NCBI GenBank assembly: GCA_036925085.1
Contig: JAUPFP010000128.1
Coordinates: 1 to 64,000 of the forward strand
Length of the DNA stretch: 64,000 bases
Direction: 5' to 3'
From: Brachycybe producta
Taxonomy: Eukaryota; Arthropoda; Diplopoda; Playtdesmida; Andrognathidae
Shown here one piece after another: positions 14,501-25,330 of the stretch. The notes under the pieces are model-generated. The model saw only the letters and a list, made by a program, of their open reading frames with translations, ran no database searches and was not told the DNA's origin. How positions within the stretch are numbered: the first letter of the stretch is position 1; each line of letters begins with the position of its first letter. The position numbers were made by a program, and so were the translations under genes.

Positions 14501-17500
14501 GGGATGTCTTCGATTCCAGTGTGCACTGTACGCTTCAAACGTTACACCAGTTCGAAGTGGGCGTCATTGAAGTGTCTATGCTTACTCATGGATTTTCAAC
14601 TTGGAAAATTCATTGCAAGTGGTTTATGGTTTTCATAGTCATCTGAAGTCTGTTGGGCCCTCCTGAGTTCATTTCGGTGCTTTTCAGGGCATCTGGAAGA
14701 CTCATTTCTTGTTATTTTTTGAAAATATTCATGGACCATTCTCTGGACCTCTTGGAATATTTATATAACTTCAAAAATTCATTGCAAGTGAACCAGACGA
14801 GCAGGAATGGAAATGTTGGATTTGATGCATTCCCAGAAAAGTCTGGAATGCAGAGATGTCTTCATTTCCAGTGTGCAATGCACGCTTTAAAAGTTACACC
14901 AGTTCAAAGTTTGCATCATTGAAGTGTTTATGCTTGCTCATGAATTTGTAACTTCGAAAATTCATTGCAAGTGATCCAGAAGAGCGGGAATGGAAATATT
15001 GGATTCGTTACATTCCCAGAAAAGCCTGGAATGCAGGGATGTCTTCGATTCCAGTGTGCACTGTACGCTTCAAACGTTACACCAGTTCGAAGTGGGCGTC
15101 ATTGAAGTGTTTATGCTTGCTCATGGATTTGTAACTTCGAAAATTCATTGCAAGTGATCCAGAAGAGCGGGAATGGAAATATTGGATTCGTTACATTCCC
15201 AGAAAAGCCTGGAATGCAGGGATGTCTTCGATTCCAGTGTGCACTGTACGCTTCAAACGTTACACCAGTTCGAAGTGGGCGTCATTGAAGTGTTTATGCT
15301 TGCTCATGGATTTGTAACTTCGAAAATTCATTGCAAGTGGTTTATGGTTTTCATAGTCATCTGAAGTCTGTTGGGCCCTCCTGAGTTCATTTCGGTGCTT
15401 TTCAGGGCATCTGGAAGACTCATTTCTTGTTATTTTTTGAAAATATTCATGGACCATTCTCTAGACCTCTTGGAATATTTATATAAATTCAAAAATTCAT
15501 TGCATGTGAACCAGACGAGCGGGAATGGAAATGTTGGATTTGATGCATTCCCAGAAAAGTCTGGAATGCAGAGATGTCTTCATTTCCAGTGTGCAATGCA
15601 CGCTTCAAAAGTTACACCAGTTCAAAGTGTGCGTCATTGAAGTGTCTATGCTTGCTCATGGATCTGTAACTTTTCGAAAATTCATTGCAAGTGAACCAGA
15701 CAAGTGGGAATGGAAATGTTTGATTTGATGCATTCCCAGAAAAGTCTGGAATGCAGAGATGTCTTCATTTCCAGTGTGCAATGCACGCTTTAAAAGTTAC
15801 ACCAGTTCAAAGTTTGCATCATTGAAGTGTTTATGCTTGCTCAAGAATTTGTAACTTCGAAAATTCATTGCAAGTGAACCAGACGAGCGGGAATGAAAAT
15901 GTTGGATTTGATGCATTCCCAGAAAAGTCTGGAATGCAGGGATGTCTTCATTTCCAGTGTGCAATGCACGCTTCAAACGTTACACCAGTTCGAAGTGGGC
16001 GTCATTGAAGTGTTTATGCTTGCTCATGGATTTGTAACTTCGAAAATTCATTGCAAGTGATCCAGAAGAGCGTGAATGGAAATATTGGATTCGTTACATT
16101 CCCAGAAAAGCCTGGAATGCAGGGATGTCTTCGATTCCAGTGTGCACTGTACGCTTCAAACGTTACACCAGTTCGAAGTGGGCGTCATTGAAGTGTCTAT
16201 GCTTACTCATAGATTTTCAACTTGGAAAATTCATTGCAAGTGGTTTATGGTTTTCATAGTCATCTGAAGTCTGTTGGGCCCTCCTGAGTTCATTTCGGTG
16301 CTTTTCAGGGCATCTGGAAGACTCATTTCTTGTTATTTTTTGAAAATATTCATGGACCATTCTCTGGACCTCTTGGAATATTTATATAACTTCAAAAATT
16401 CATTACAAGTGAACCAGACGAGCAGGAATGGAAATGTTGGATTTGATGCATTCCCAGAAAAGTCTGGAATGCAGAGATGTCTTCATTTCCAGTGTGCAAT
16501 GCACGCTTCAAAAGTTACACCAGTTCAAAGTGTGCGTCATTGAAGTGTCTATGCTTGCTCATGGATCTGTAACTTTTCGAAAATTCATTGCAAGTGAACC
16601 AGACGAGCGGGAATGAAAATGTTGGATTTGATGCATTCCCAGAAAAGTCTGGAATGCAGGGATGTCTTCATTTCCAGTGTGCAATGCACGCTTCAAAAGT
16701 TACACCAGTTCAATTTGGGCGTCATTGAAGTGTCTATGCTTGCTCATGAACCTGTAACTTTGAAAATTCATTGCAAGTGAACCAGATGAGCGGGAATGAA
16801 AATGTTGGATTTGATGCATTCCCAGAAAAGTCTGGAATGCAGGGATGTCTTCATTTCCAGTGTGCAATGCACGCTTCAAAAGTTACACCAGTTCAATTTG
16901 GGCGTCATTGAAGTGTCTATACTTGCTCATGGATTTTCAACTTGGAAAATTCATTGCAAGTGGTTTATGGTTTTCATAGTCATCTGAAGTCTGTTGGGCC
17001 CTCCTGAGTTCATTTCGGTGCTTTTCAGGGCATCTGGAAGACTCATTTCTTGTTATTTTTTGAAAATATTCATGGACCATTCTCTGGACCTCTTGAAATA
17101 TTTATATAACTTCAAAAATTCATTGCAAGTGAACCAGACGAGCAGGAATGGAAATGTTGGATTTGATGCATTCCCAGAAAAGTCTGGAATGCAGAGATGT
17201 CTTCATTTCCAGTGTGCAATGCACGCTTCAAAAGTTACACCAGTTCAAAGTGTGCGTCATTGAAGTGTCTATGCTTGCTCATGGATCTGTAACTTTTCGA
17301 AAATTCATTGCAAGTGAACCAGACGAGCGGGAATGAAAATGTTGGATTTGATGCATTCCCAGAAAAGTCTGGAATGCAGGGATGTCTTCATTTCCAGTGT
17401 GCAATGCACGCTTCAAAAGTTACACCAGTTCAATTTGGGCGTCATTGAAGTGTCTATGCTTGCTCATGAACCTGTAACTTTGAAAATTCATTGCAAGTGA

Positions 17501-18664
17501 ACCAGATGAGCGGGAATGAAAATGTTGGATTTGATGCATTCCCAGAAAAGTCTGGAATGCAGGGATGTCTTCATTTCCAGTGTGCAATGCACGCTTCAAA
17601 AGTTACACCAGTTCAATTTGGGCGTCATTGAAGTGTCTATACTTGCTCATGGATTTTCAACTTGGAAAATTCATTGCAAGTGGTTTATGGTTTTCATAGT
17701 CATCTGAAGTCTGTTGGGCCCTCCTGAGTTCATTTCGGTGCTTTTCAGGGCATCTGGAAGACTCATTTCTTGTTATTTTTTGAAAATATTCATGGACCAT
17801 TCTCTGGACCTCTTGGAATATTTATATAAATTCAAAAATTCATTGCATGTGAACCAGACGAGCGGGAATGGAAATGTTGGATTTGATGCATTCCCAGAAA
17901 AGTCTGGAATGCAGAGATGTCTTCATTTCCAGTGTGCAATGCACGCTTTAAAAGTTACACCAGTTCAAAGTTTGCATCATTGAAGTGTTTATGCTTGCTC
18001 AAGAATTTGTAACTTCGAAAATTCATTGCAAGTGATCCAGAAGAGCGGGAATGGAAATATTGGATTCGTTACATTCCCAGAAAAGCCTGGAATGCAGGGA
18101 TGTCTTCGATTCCAGTGTGCACTGTACGCTTCAAACGTTACACCAGTTCGAAGTGGGCGTCATTGAAGTGTTTATGCTTGCTCATGGATTTGTAACTTCG
18201 AAAATTCATTGCAAGTGATCCAGAAGAGCGGGAATGGAAATATTGGATTCGTTACATTCCCAGAAAAGCCTGGAATGCAGGGATGTCTTCGATTCCAGTG
18301 TGCACTGTACGCTTCAAACGTTACACCAGTTCGAAGTGGGCGTCATTGAAGTGTCTATGCTTACTCATGGATTTTCAACTTGGAAAATTCATTGCAAGTG
18401 GTTTATGGTTTTCATAGTCATCTGAAGTCTGTTGGGCCCTCCTGAGTTCATTTCGGTGCTTTTCAGGGCATCTGGAAGACTCATTTCTTGTTATTTTTTG
18501 AAAATATTCATGGACCATTCTCTGGACCTCTTGGAATATTTATATAACTTCAAAAATTCATTGCAAGTGAACCAGACGAGCAGGAATGGAAATGTTGGAT
18601 TTGATGCATTCCCAGAAAAGTCTGGAATGCAGAGATGTCTTCATTTCCAGTGTGCAATGCACGC
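11546..18664. repeat. Super-repeat inside the satellite: ~3.34 kb block duplicated with 3,779-bp offset
   Basis: The block 11,546-14,885 recurs almost unchanged at 15,325-18,664. Rare private variants appear at matching places in both copies: TCTAGACCTC near 11,690 and 15,470, ACAAGTGGGA near 11,920 and 15,699, GAGCGTGAATGG near 12,290 and 16,068, ATTACAAGTG near 12,625 and 16,404, CTTGAAATATT near 13,312 and 17,092. The copies part company at the left in the monomer before the spacer, and at the right where 14,885 continues with CTTTAAAAG and 18,664 with CTTCAAAAG. This points to recent unequal exchange or segmental copying of several HOR units at once. Confidence 0.85.
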
Positions 18665-20073
18665 TTCAAAAGTTACACCAGTTCAAAGTGTGCGTCATTG
18701 AAGTGTCTATGCTTGCTCATGGATCTGTAACTTTTCGAAAATTCATTGCAAGTGAACCAGACAAGTGGGAATGGAAATGTTTGATTTGATGCATTCCCAG
18801 AAAAGTCTGGAATGCAGAGATGTCTTCATTTCCAGTGTGCAATGCACGCTTTAAAAGTTACACCAGTTCAAAGTTTGCATCATTGAAGTGTTTATGCTTG
18901 CTCATGAATTTGTAACTTCGAAAATTCATTGCAAGTGATCCAGAAGAGCGGGAATGGAAATATTGGATTCGTTACATTCCCAGAAAAGCCTGGAATGCAG
19001 GGATGTCTTCGATTCCAGTGTGCACTGTACGCTTCAAACGTTACACCAGTTCGAAGTGGGCGTCATTGAAGTGTTTATGCTTGCTCATGGATTTGTAACT
19101 TCGAAAATTCATTGCAAGTGATCCAGAAGAGCGGGAATGGAAATATTGGATTCGTTACATTCCCAGAAAAGCCTGGAATGCAGGGATGTCTTCGATTCCA
19201 GTGTGCACTGTACGCTTCAAACGTTACACCAGTTCGAAGTGGGCGTCATTGAAGTGTCTATGCTTGCTCATGGATTTTCAACTTGGAAAATTCATTGCAA
19301 GTGGTTTATGGTTCTCATAGTCATCTGAAGTCTGTTGGGCCCTCCTGAGTTCATTTCGGTGCTTTTCAGGGCATCAGGAAGACTCATTTCTTGTTATTTT
19401 TTGAAAATATTCATGGACCATTCTCTGGACCTCTTGGAATATTTATATAACTTCAAAAATTCATTGCAAGTGAACCAGACGAGCGGGAATGGAAATGTTG
19501 GATTTGATGCATTCCCAGAAAAGTCTGGAATGCAGAGATTTCTTCATTTCCAGTGTGCAATGCACGCTTCAAAAGTTACACCAGTTCGAAGTGGGCGTCA
19601 TTGAAGTGTTTATGCTTGCTCATGGATTTGTAACTTCGAAAATTCATTGCAAGTGATCCAGAAGAGCGGGAACGGAAATATTGGATTCGATGCATTCCCA
19701 GAAAAGCCTGGAATGCAGGGATGTCTTCAATTCCAGTGTGCACTGTACGTTTCAAACGTTACACCAGTTCGAAGTGGGCGTCATTGAAGTGTTTATGCTT
19801 GCTCATGGATTTGTAACTTCGAAAATTCATTGCAAGTGAACCAGAAGAGCGGGAATGGAAATATTGGATTCGTTACATTCCCAGAAAAGCCTGGAATGCA
19901 GGGATGTCTTCGATTCCAGTGTGCACAGCACACTTCAAAAGTTACACCAGTTTAAAGTTGGCGTCATTGAAGTGTTTATGCTTGCTCATGGATTTGTAAC
20001 TTCGAAAATTCATTGCAAGTGATCCAGAAGAGTGGGAACGGAAATATTGGATTCGATGCATTCATTTCCATAT

Positions 20074-20146
20074 ATGTATGCGATATTGTAACTTTTTTGA
20101 AGAAGATATTTCTCCAACACACGAAAATTACAACAATGATCGGGTC
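20074..20146 (+). pseudogene. Truncated relic of a cysteine-rich peptide gene (5' end only)
   Basis: The stretch from GCGATATTGTAA through CACACGAAAATTACAACA to ATGATCGG closely matches 23,926-23,984, which is the acceptor region, 5' leader and first codons of the intact gene at 23,977. Homology ends after the second to third codon, where GTCCTAATTAAAATA replaces the signal-peptide sequence. The relic directly abuts the right end of the satellite array. Together with the duplicated 3' flank at 20,500-22,960 it shows that this locus was once a full paralogue and has lost its gene body. No coding capacity remains. Confidence 0.7.
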
Positions 20147-20499
20147 CTAATTAAAATATACGGATATATTAATTTCGAAAAAAAATAATTTCTAGCAAAC
20201 ATTATTGTGGGTTAAAATCACTTCATTTTATAAAGCTAGGGCCCCTGGCCCCCACATACATAAAACACCCAAAGAAATCAAAACGTAAAACGAAGAACGT
20301 AAATTCATAAAACTTTTCGTTTTACAACAACTGAAAACGAGCTGAAAACAATGTTGAAATTTTAACTTTATGTTTCAGTTTATGGTTTCTGTTGAAAAAC
20401 CAACCAATAGGAAGGGTTAACAGAAATTAGGTCACAGCAAGAGTCACTTGAGAAAAACTAACTATGACATTTACAAAAAAAGTATGGGCAAATGGTGTG
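20147..20499. other. Unassigned sequence between gene relic and duplicated flank
   Basis: AT-rich sequence with a short GC-rich patch (GGGCCCCTGGCCCCC near 20,240). The 70-codon open frame starting at 20,448 runs into the duplicated flank. Its counterpart at 25,330-25,530 is not open, so I do not call it a gene. Confidence 0.5.
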
Positions 20500-20995
20500 T
20501 TATTGATAAGTCAACAATCAACATCCCATTTCAAACATACTACCCAAAATCAACACAAGACGGATCTGGTCACCAAGATGCAGCTGTTGCTTTAAAAGGT
20601 TCGCCTTTTCATTGTGATGAAAATATTTTTAATGACGTATACGATGGATTCATTTGCTAAGCAAATGTTTAGCAGACATTAAAAAAAGTATTTCATACGC
20701 ATCATTACGGTTTCGCCTCCTACTCAATAATATTTCCTCTCTGATAATAGGCACTAACTAAAAATGTAGAACTACTCAAAAGTTTGTGTGATTCTATTTT
20801 ATTCTTTTATTGCCCTGGCAGAAGGACCACTTTTTAATGATCGAGTTTAACTGCAAAATGTTGTCACAGGTGGCTGATGGCTGTGGTTGACACTGTATTG
20901 CTATGGAAAGACGCCGGACGTTTGCACATGCTGACTTTAATATTCAGTCTAACTCGATCGCTCAATAGTGGTCCATGTGCCAAGACTTTTATGCA

Positions 20996-22747
20996 TGTTT
21001 GTGAAAAGGATGAGGGTATATACAGAAACATAACTGTAGAAATAGTCTGCAAAACTCTGCAGAGATAGTCTGCAAAACTCTGCAGAAATAGTCTGCAAAA
21101 CTCTGCAGAGATAGTCTGCAAAACTCTGCAGAGATAGTCTGCAAAACTCTGCAGAGATAGTCTGCAAAACTCTGCAGAGATAGTCTGCAAAACTCTGCAG
21201 AGATAGTCTGCAAAACTCTGCAGAGATAGTCTGCAAAACTCTGCAGAGATAGTCTGCAAAACTCTGCAGAGATAGTCTGCAAAACTCTGCAGAGATAGTC
21301 TGCAAAACTCTGCAGAGATAGTCTGCAAAACTCTGCAGAGATAGTCTGCAAAACTCTGCAGAGATAGTCTGCAAAACTCTGCAGAGATAGTCTGCAAAAC
21401 TCTGCAGAGATAGTCTGCAAAACTCTGCAGAGATAGTCTGCAAAACTCTGCAGAGATAGTCTGCAAAACTCTGCAGAGATAGTCTGCAAAACTCTGCAGA
21501 GATAGTCTGCAAAACTCTGCAGAGATAGTCTGCAAAACTCTGCAGAGATAGTCTGCAAAACTCTGCAGAGATAGTCTGCAAAACTCTGCAGAGATAGTCT
21601 GCAAAACTCTGCAGAGATAGTCTGCAAAACTCTGCAGAGATAGTCTGCAAAACTCTGCAGAGATAGTCTGCAAAACTCTGCAGAGATAGTCTGCAAAACT
21701 CTGCAGAGATAGTCTGCAAAACTCTGCAGAGATAGTCTGCAAAACTCTGCAGAGATAGTCTGCAAAACTCTGCAGAGATAGTCTGCAAAACTCTGCAGAG
21801 ATAGTCTGCAAAACTCTGCAGAGATAGTCTGCAAAACTCTGCAGAGATAGTCTGCAAAACTCTGCAGAGATAGTCTGCAAAACTCTGCAGAGATAGTCTG
21901 CAAAACTCTGCAGAGATAGTCTGCAAAACTCTGCAGAGATAGTCTGCAAAACTCTGCAGAGATAGTCTGCAAAACTCTGCAGAGATAGTCTGCAAAACTC
22001 TGCAGAGATAGTCTGCAAAACTCTGCAGAGATAGTCTGCAAAACTCTGCAGAGATAGTCTGCAAAACTCTGCAGAGATAGTCTGCAAAACTCTGCAGAGA
22101 TAGTCTGCAAAACTCTGCAGAGATAGTCTGCAAAACTCTGCAGAGATAGTCCGCAAAACTCTGCAGAGATAGTCCGCAAAACTCTGCAGAGATAGTCCGC
22201 AAAACTCTGCAGAGATAGTCCGCAAAACTCTGCAGAGATAGTCCGCAAAACTCTGCAGAGATAGACCGCAAAACTCTGCAGAGATAGACCGCAAAACTCT
22301 GCAGAGATAGACCGCAAAACTCTGCAGAGATAGTCCGCAAAACTCTGCAGAGATAGTCCGCAAAACACTGCAGAGATAGTCCGCAAAACTCTGCAGAGAT
22401 AGTCCGCAAAACTCTGCAGAGATAGTCCGCAAAACTCTGCAGAGATAGTCCGCAAAACTCTGCAGAGATAGTCCGCAAAACTCTGCAGAGATAGTCCGCA
22501 AAACTCTGCAGAGATAGTCCGCAAAACTCTGCAGAGATAGTCCGCAAAACTCTGCAGAGATAGTCCGCAAAACTCTGCAGAGATAGTCTGCAAAACTCTG
22601 CTGAAAAACTCTACATAAACTACTCTGCAGAAAGATTCTGCATAATATAATCAACATAAAAATTCCTGAAGAAACAGTGTACCAATTTTAGTCAGAAGGC
22701 CTCTGCAGAAACATGTAGATAAAATTCTACAGAATCCTGATATAAAA
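20996..22747. mobile_element. Minisatellite-bearing dispersed element, left-truncated copy A
   Basis: The flanks of the 23-bp array match those of a second array at 42.3-43.3 kb. The left flank is TGTGAAAAGGATGAGGGTAT (here from about 21,000; there from about 42,336). The right flank is CTGCTGAAAAA, CTCTGCAGAAAGATTCTGCA, AGTCAGAAGGCCTCTGC, ending TTTCCAGGAGGGT (here 22,747, there 43,336). The terminus CCAGGAGGG is the complement of CCCTCCTGG at 30,669 in copy B, suggesting terminal inverted repeats. The left terminus is not found here, so copy A is truncated or ends differently. Comparison with the empty paralogous site at about 25,800-25,897 supports insertion. No transposase is visible; it would be non-autonomous. 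Confidence 0.7.
21036..22602. repeat. 23-bp minisatellite array A, about 68 copies
   Basis: The unit is the 10-bp perfect palindrome CTCTGCAGAG followed by ATAGTCTGCAAAA, 23 bp in all. Copies up to about 22,150 carry AGTCTGC; copies from there to 22,580 carry AGTCCGC; three consecutive units near 22,262-22,320 carry AGACCGC. Blocks of shared variants imply expansion by local block copying. Since 23 is not a multiple of three and the unit has no stop on the minus strand, all three minus frames stay open for over 530 codons with a 23-residue period. This explains the long open frames and is no sign of a protein. Confidence 0.97.
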
Positions 22748-22960
22748 TTTCCAGGAGGGTAACAAGTTAGAAATAACCTTAGGCTTGGATCACATATGCT
22801 TTAGGTGGCTTAATATACATTTATTTTGCTATTGTCCCCCAAACAGCACCACTACAGTAGCTAACACTATGCTCTATAGACGTTTTTGAACAAAAAATTT
22901 CGCACAAAAATGTAAAGCAAATTATTTTTAGAAGCATCATAAAAAAATTCTAATTGTTTT

Positions 22961-23770
22961 CAAAAAAGTGTGTTCATGGCAATTGCACTGGCATGTTATT
23001 GGTGATGTCACGCTACTGCTTTTTAGAAACGTTTCCACTGCTGTTTGCACTAATCTCTAACCTCTACCCCCAATTACGAGGTTTGCATTACTCTTAGAAA
23101 CCCAAGTAGGAGGCTATATAATATCTTGCCATTGCCGTCATTGTAAAGCACTGTTTACACAACGACACTTTTGTGTCTAGATCAAGTGTATACACTTAAG
23201 TGTCTATGTGTATACAGCACCTAGACTGGTGTCCCTAGACGAAGTTGCAGTGTCCTCATCTAGATGCAACCCGTCATAAATGACGTGGGTAACCCGTCAT
23301 ACATAACGGAGCATTCTAGTTTAACTTTTATTCAAATACTGAAACTCACTCAATGAACGACGTTTCCTTCTCCCCTCTGTCCAACCGCCCTCACATGTGT
23401 GTTTTTACTGCATGTGTTTATTACTTTACCTCTTATTTCTAAACGTTAAAGATTATATTGAAATTTTGAAATGGTCATTCTGAAAAATGAACAAGAAACG
23501 ACTCTGATCATTTTTAGCCGTACCTCTTCACATACATTAAGAGGGGAGCCTGCATAGGAGGCCGTGCATCAACATGCAAACAAGCAAACATGCTTAAAAT
23601 TGTTTACGTAAATTTTATATTCATTTCCATATAATATAAATTCGCACATTGTGGACGACATAATTAGTCAATAAAGTCAATATAGAGGGTCCTATTCTTT
23701 TATTATGATAAAATAATAAACGCAGTAATGTTTTCAGTTGGTTGACTAAAGAAAACCCTATGCATTCACC
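22961..23770. other. Non-coding stretch with a probable inverted Helitron 3'-end relic
   Basis: No gene recognised. Near 23,266-23,312 lie AACCCGTCATAAATGACG and then GTGGGTAACCCGTCAT, GCTCCGTTATG on the other strand. These are the reverse complement of the hairpin terminus of the Helitron-like elements at 59-61 kb, with the final CTAG lost. Around 23,150-23,230 there are short palindromic phrases (GTGTATACACTTAAGTG). Confidence 0.4.
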
Positions 23771-23779
23771 ACATAGGCC

Positions 23780-23953
23780 TATATAAACCTCAAAGTTTAA
23801 AAACCCCTCTCTCTCACACACACGAATTCATTTCCAACTTTATCGCCTCCACACATCTACAGGTAAAATATTTATAATAACCCAAAGGTAATCTCTGAAT
23901 TCTAACAACAATGTCACAAATAATTGCGATATTGTAATTTTTTTTTAAATAAG
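23780..23953 (+). promoter_or_regulatory. TATA box, leader exon and 5'-UTR intron of the two-domain peptide gene
   Basis: TATATAAA at 23,780-23,787 is followed about 30 bp later by a CT/CA-rich stretch suitable for initiation. A donor-like CTACAG|GTAAAAT at 23,862/23,863 and an acceptor-like run of T then AAATAAG at 23,953 would remove a 5'-UTR intron of about 91 bp. A leader intron just before the start codon is also readable at the 51.1-kb and 56.4-kb genes, which supports this reading. No transcript evidence is available. Confidence 0.55.
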
Positions 23954-23976
23954 ATCAACACACGAAAATTACAACA

Positions 23977-24471
23977 ATGATCGGTTTCAAAGTTGTTCTA
24001 GTCCTATTTCTCATTGGAGTTCTGCTCAGTTTGTCATTGACCAATGTAAATGGTCTGAGTCAGGTGGACTTGGATTTAAACTGTAAATGCAAAAAATCAT
24101 CTTGAATTGTAATGATCAATATCGAACAAAAACTGCATTTTATTATAGATTGTACTCAATTTGGGGAAACTGCAACGCAAGCCTGCTCGACTAAATGTAA
24201 CACAGATTATATGTATGGATGTGTTGACAGCTCGGGTGAATGCGATTGTCGTCTGTCTACAGGTAAGATTTAATATCTTCATGACAGTAATTTGCCTTTT
24301 TTTTAACAAAAAAAAAACTAAACTAAATTAATTACAGCATGCCGATATTATGATGAACTTGACTCAACTTCTTGCAAAGCATCATGTATTGCGAAAGGCT
24401 ATGATTTTGGATGTGAATCAGTGGATAGCGAATGCGAGTGTCATGATAATCAGGATCAGAGCCGCAAATAG
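23977..24471 (+). CDS. Secreted two-domain six-cysteine (CSab-like) peptide, three coding exons
   Basis: Coding exons 23,977-24,082, 24,149-24,262 and 24,338-24,471 give 117 residues. Both introns are short (66 and 75 bp), GT..AG and phase 1. Exon 1 encodes a hydrophobic signal peptide of about 26 residues starting M-I-G-F-K. Exon 2 encodes one six-cysteine domain (C-x10-C-x3-C-x7-C-x6-C-x-C) and exon 3 a second (C-x10-C-x3-C-x8-C-x6-C-x-C), each with Gly before the fourth cysteine. CxxxC plus CxC with Gly near the fourth Cys is the signature of cysteine-stabilised alpha-beta peptides (invertebrate defensins, scorpion-type toxins). Exon 2 is 114 bp and phase 1 at both ends, so exon duplication explains the tandem domain. 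Both domains are net acidic. Antimicrobial, toxin or signalling use is undecided. The first in-frame Met is taken as the start because the hydrophobic core follows at once and it aligns with the paralogues. The ORF at 24,350 is an out-of-frame shadow of exon 3. Confidence 0.8.
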
Positions 24472-24539
24472 TGGGGGCCATGGAGGCGTTGCACCGGGCA
24501 TCATGCAGAGGGGGGGGCATCAAACTTACTTTTTGTAAT

Positions 24540-25330
24540 ATATATAAATTGAAATAATTATTTTCAATAATTTCATTTTAATTCACGAATAATAACTAAT
24601 ACCATAAGCAGCCTTTCCTTACCCAGTGAATCAGCCATTCTTCTTTTTTAATTGTTCATTTTTAACTTTGCTGTTGTACCTGGGCAGCAAGTTGCAGCCC
24701 CTATTAGCCCAGTACCAAAGATGATGGCAGATCGCATTTTTAAAAGTTAGGGAAGGTCAATGGACATCTATTTTCAGACTATAAAACTTATTGTTAGTCA
24801 GAGACATAGTGCAATGTGGCCTGATTAGGTTAAAAACAGAAAAATATGGAGTTTTCATGGGAAGAGAAAGCAGCCATCAGGTGCACAAAATCGAAAAAAA
24901 GCAAAAAATTATTCATTGAGGGTATTTTTTTTTTCTCACTATTGCACCTGGGCATCCTATACTCTAGTTGCAGACCTGATCAGGGCTAGGAATTTTATGT
25001 GCTAAAACTATGAAAATAATAATGTTTATGTCCTAAAAAGTGATAAAAATGCAACAATTTGGATATTATCGAATTACACAAAGAAAAAAAAGACTATTTT
25101 TATAGACTTATAGTCCTTTTTTTTCTTTGTGTAATTCGATAATGTCTTTATCTCATTCCGTTCTTGAGTTGTTCGACCCACAAAATCGGGGTTCCGGACA
25201 CACAGACACACACATACATACATATGATCCTATATACCGCCATTGCTCTAAAGAGCGATGGAAGTCAAAAACAGATTTTTTTACTACACTAGTAAAAACT
25301 AAAATTTACATATATATGAAATATAATCAA
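24540..25330. other. 3' flank of the two-domain gene, non-coding, with a long perfect-like hairpin
   Basis: AT-rich, no gene seen. No canonical AATAAA is visible just after the stop; AATAAT-like variants lie at 24,570-24,600. At 25,067-25,142 the sequence TATCGAATTACACAAAG is mirrored as CTTTGTGTAATTCGATA, with A-runs and T-runs between. The two arms of about 32 bp flank a short loop and form a strong hairpin, probably a tiny palindromic element. Confidence 0.6.

Larger units (their letters stand above)
1..20066. repeat. Higher-order satellite array, ~183-185 bp monomers with spacer module
   Basis: A tandem array fills the first 20 kb and continues past the left edge. The basic monomer recurs every 183-185 bp (the GTAAC at 5,561, 5,746 and 5,929; at 9,156, 9,339 and 9,524) and contains the phrase GTGAACCAGACGAGCGGGAA followed by a TGATGCATTCCCAG segment. 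Groups of one to several monomers are separated by a spacer containing GTTGGGCCCTCCTGAG and TTTGAAAATATTCATGG. In the left half the spacer is long and internally duplicated; from about 8.8 kb a short form prevails. Spacer-to-spacer periods include 516 bp (3,066, 3,582, 4,098), 718-720 bp and 903 bp (12,495 to 19,335). Repeated open frames of 62-90 codons lie in every unit, but monomer lengths differ by non-multiples of three and frames overlap, so I do not call them genes. The period resembles centromeric satellites; that role is inference. Confidence 0.97.
20500..22960. repeat. Left copy of a duplicated flank (paralogous to 25,330-26,095), interrupted by an insertion
   Basis: 20,500-20,985 aligns with 25,330-25,800: shared phrases include GATAAGTCAACAATCAA, CAACACAAGACGGATCT, GCAGCTGTTGCTTTAAAA, AATGATCGAGTT and ACAGGTGGCTG. 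After an interruption the match resumes at 22,748 (AACAAGTTA, then CTTGGATCACATATGC) against 25,897 (AACAAGTTA, then GTTTGGATCACACATGC) and runs to about 22,960. The interrupting 1.7 kb is the minisatellite element, absent from the right copy. The pair is clearly diverged, so the duplication is old. Confidence 0.8.

Noticed and set aside
1-19604. Repeated 62-90-codon frames in the satellite
   Set aside because: Same phrases are read in different overlapping frames; monomer length changes are not multiples of three; no start context or homology.
21036-22602. CRISPR-like look of short regular repeats
   Set aside because: Units abut with no unique spacers, and the genome is eukaryotic.
20864-22657. 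Three overlapping minus-strand open frames of 532-597 codons
   Set aside because: All are translations of the 23-bp minisatellite in its three frames, with an identical 23-residue period; no independent coding signal.
24332-24538. Open frames on both strands over 24.35-24.5 kb
   Set aside because: Out-of-frame shadows of the third exon of the two-domain gene.
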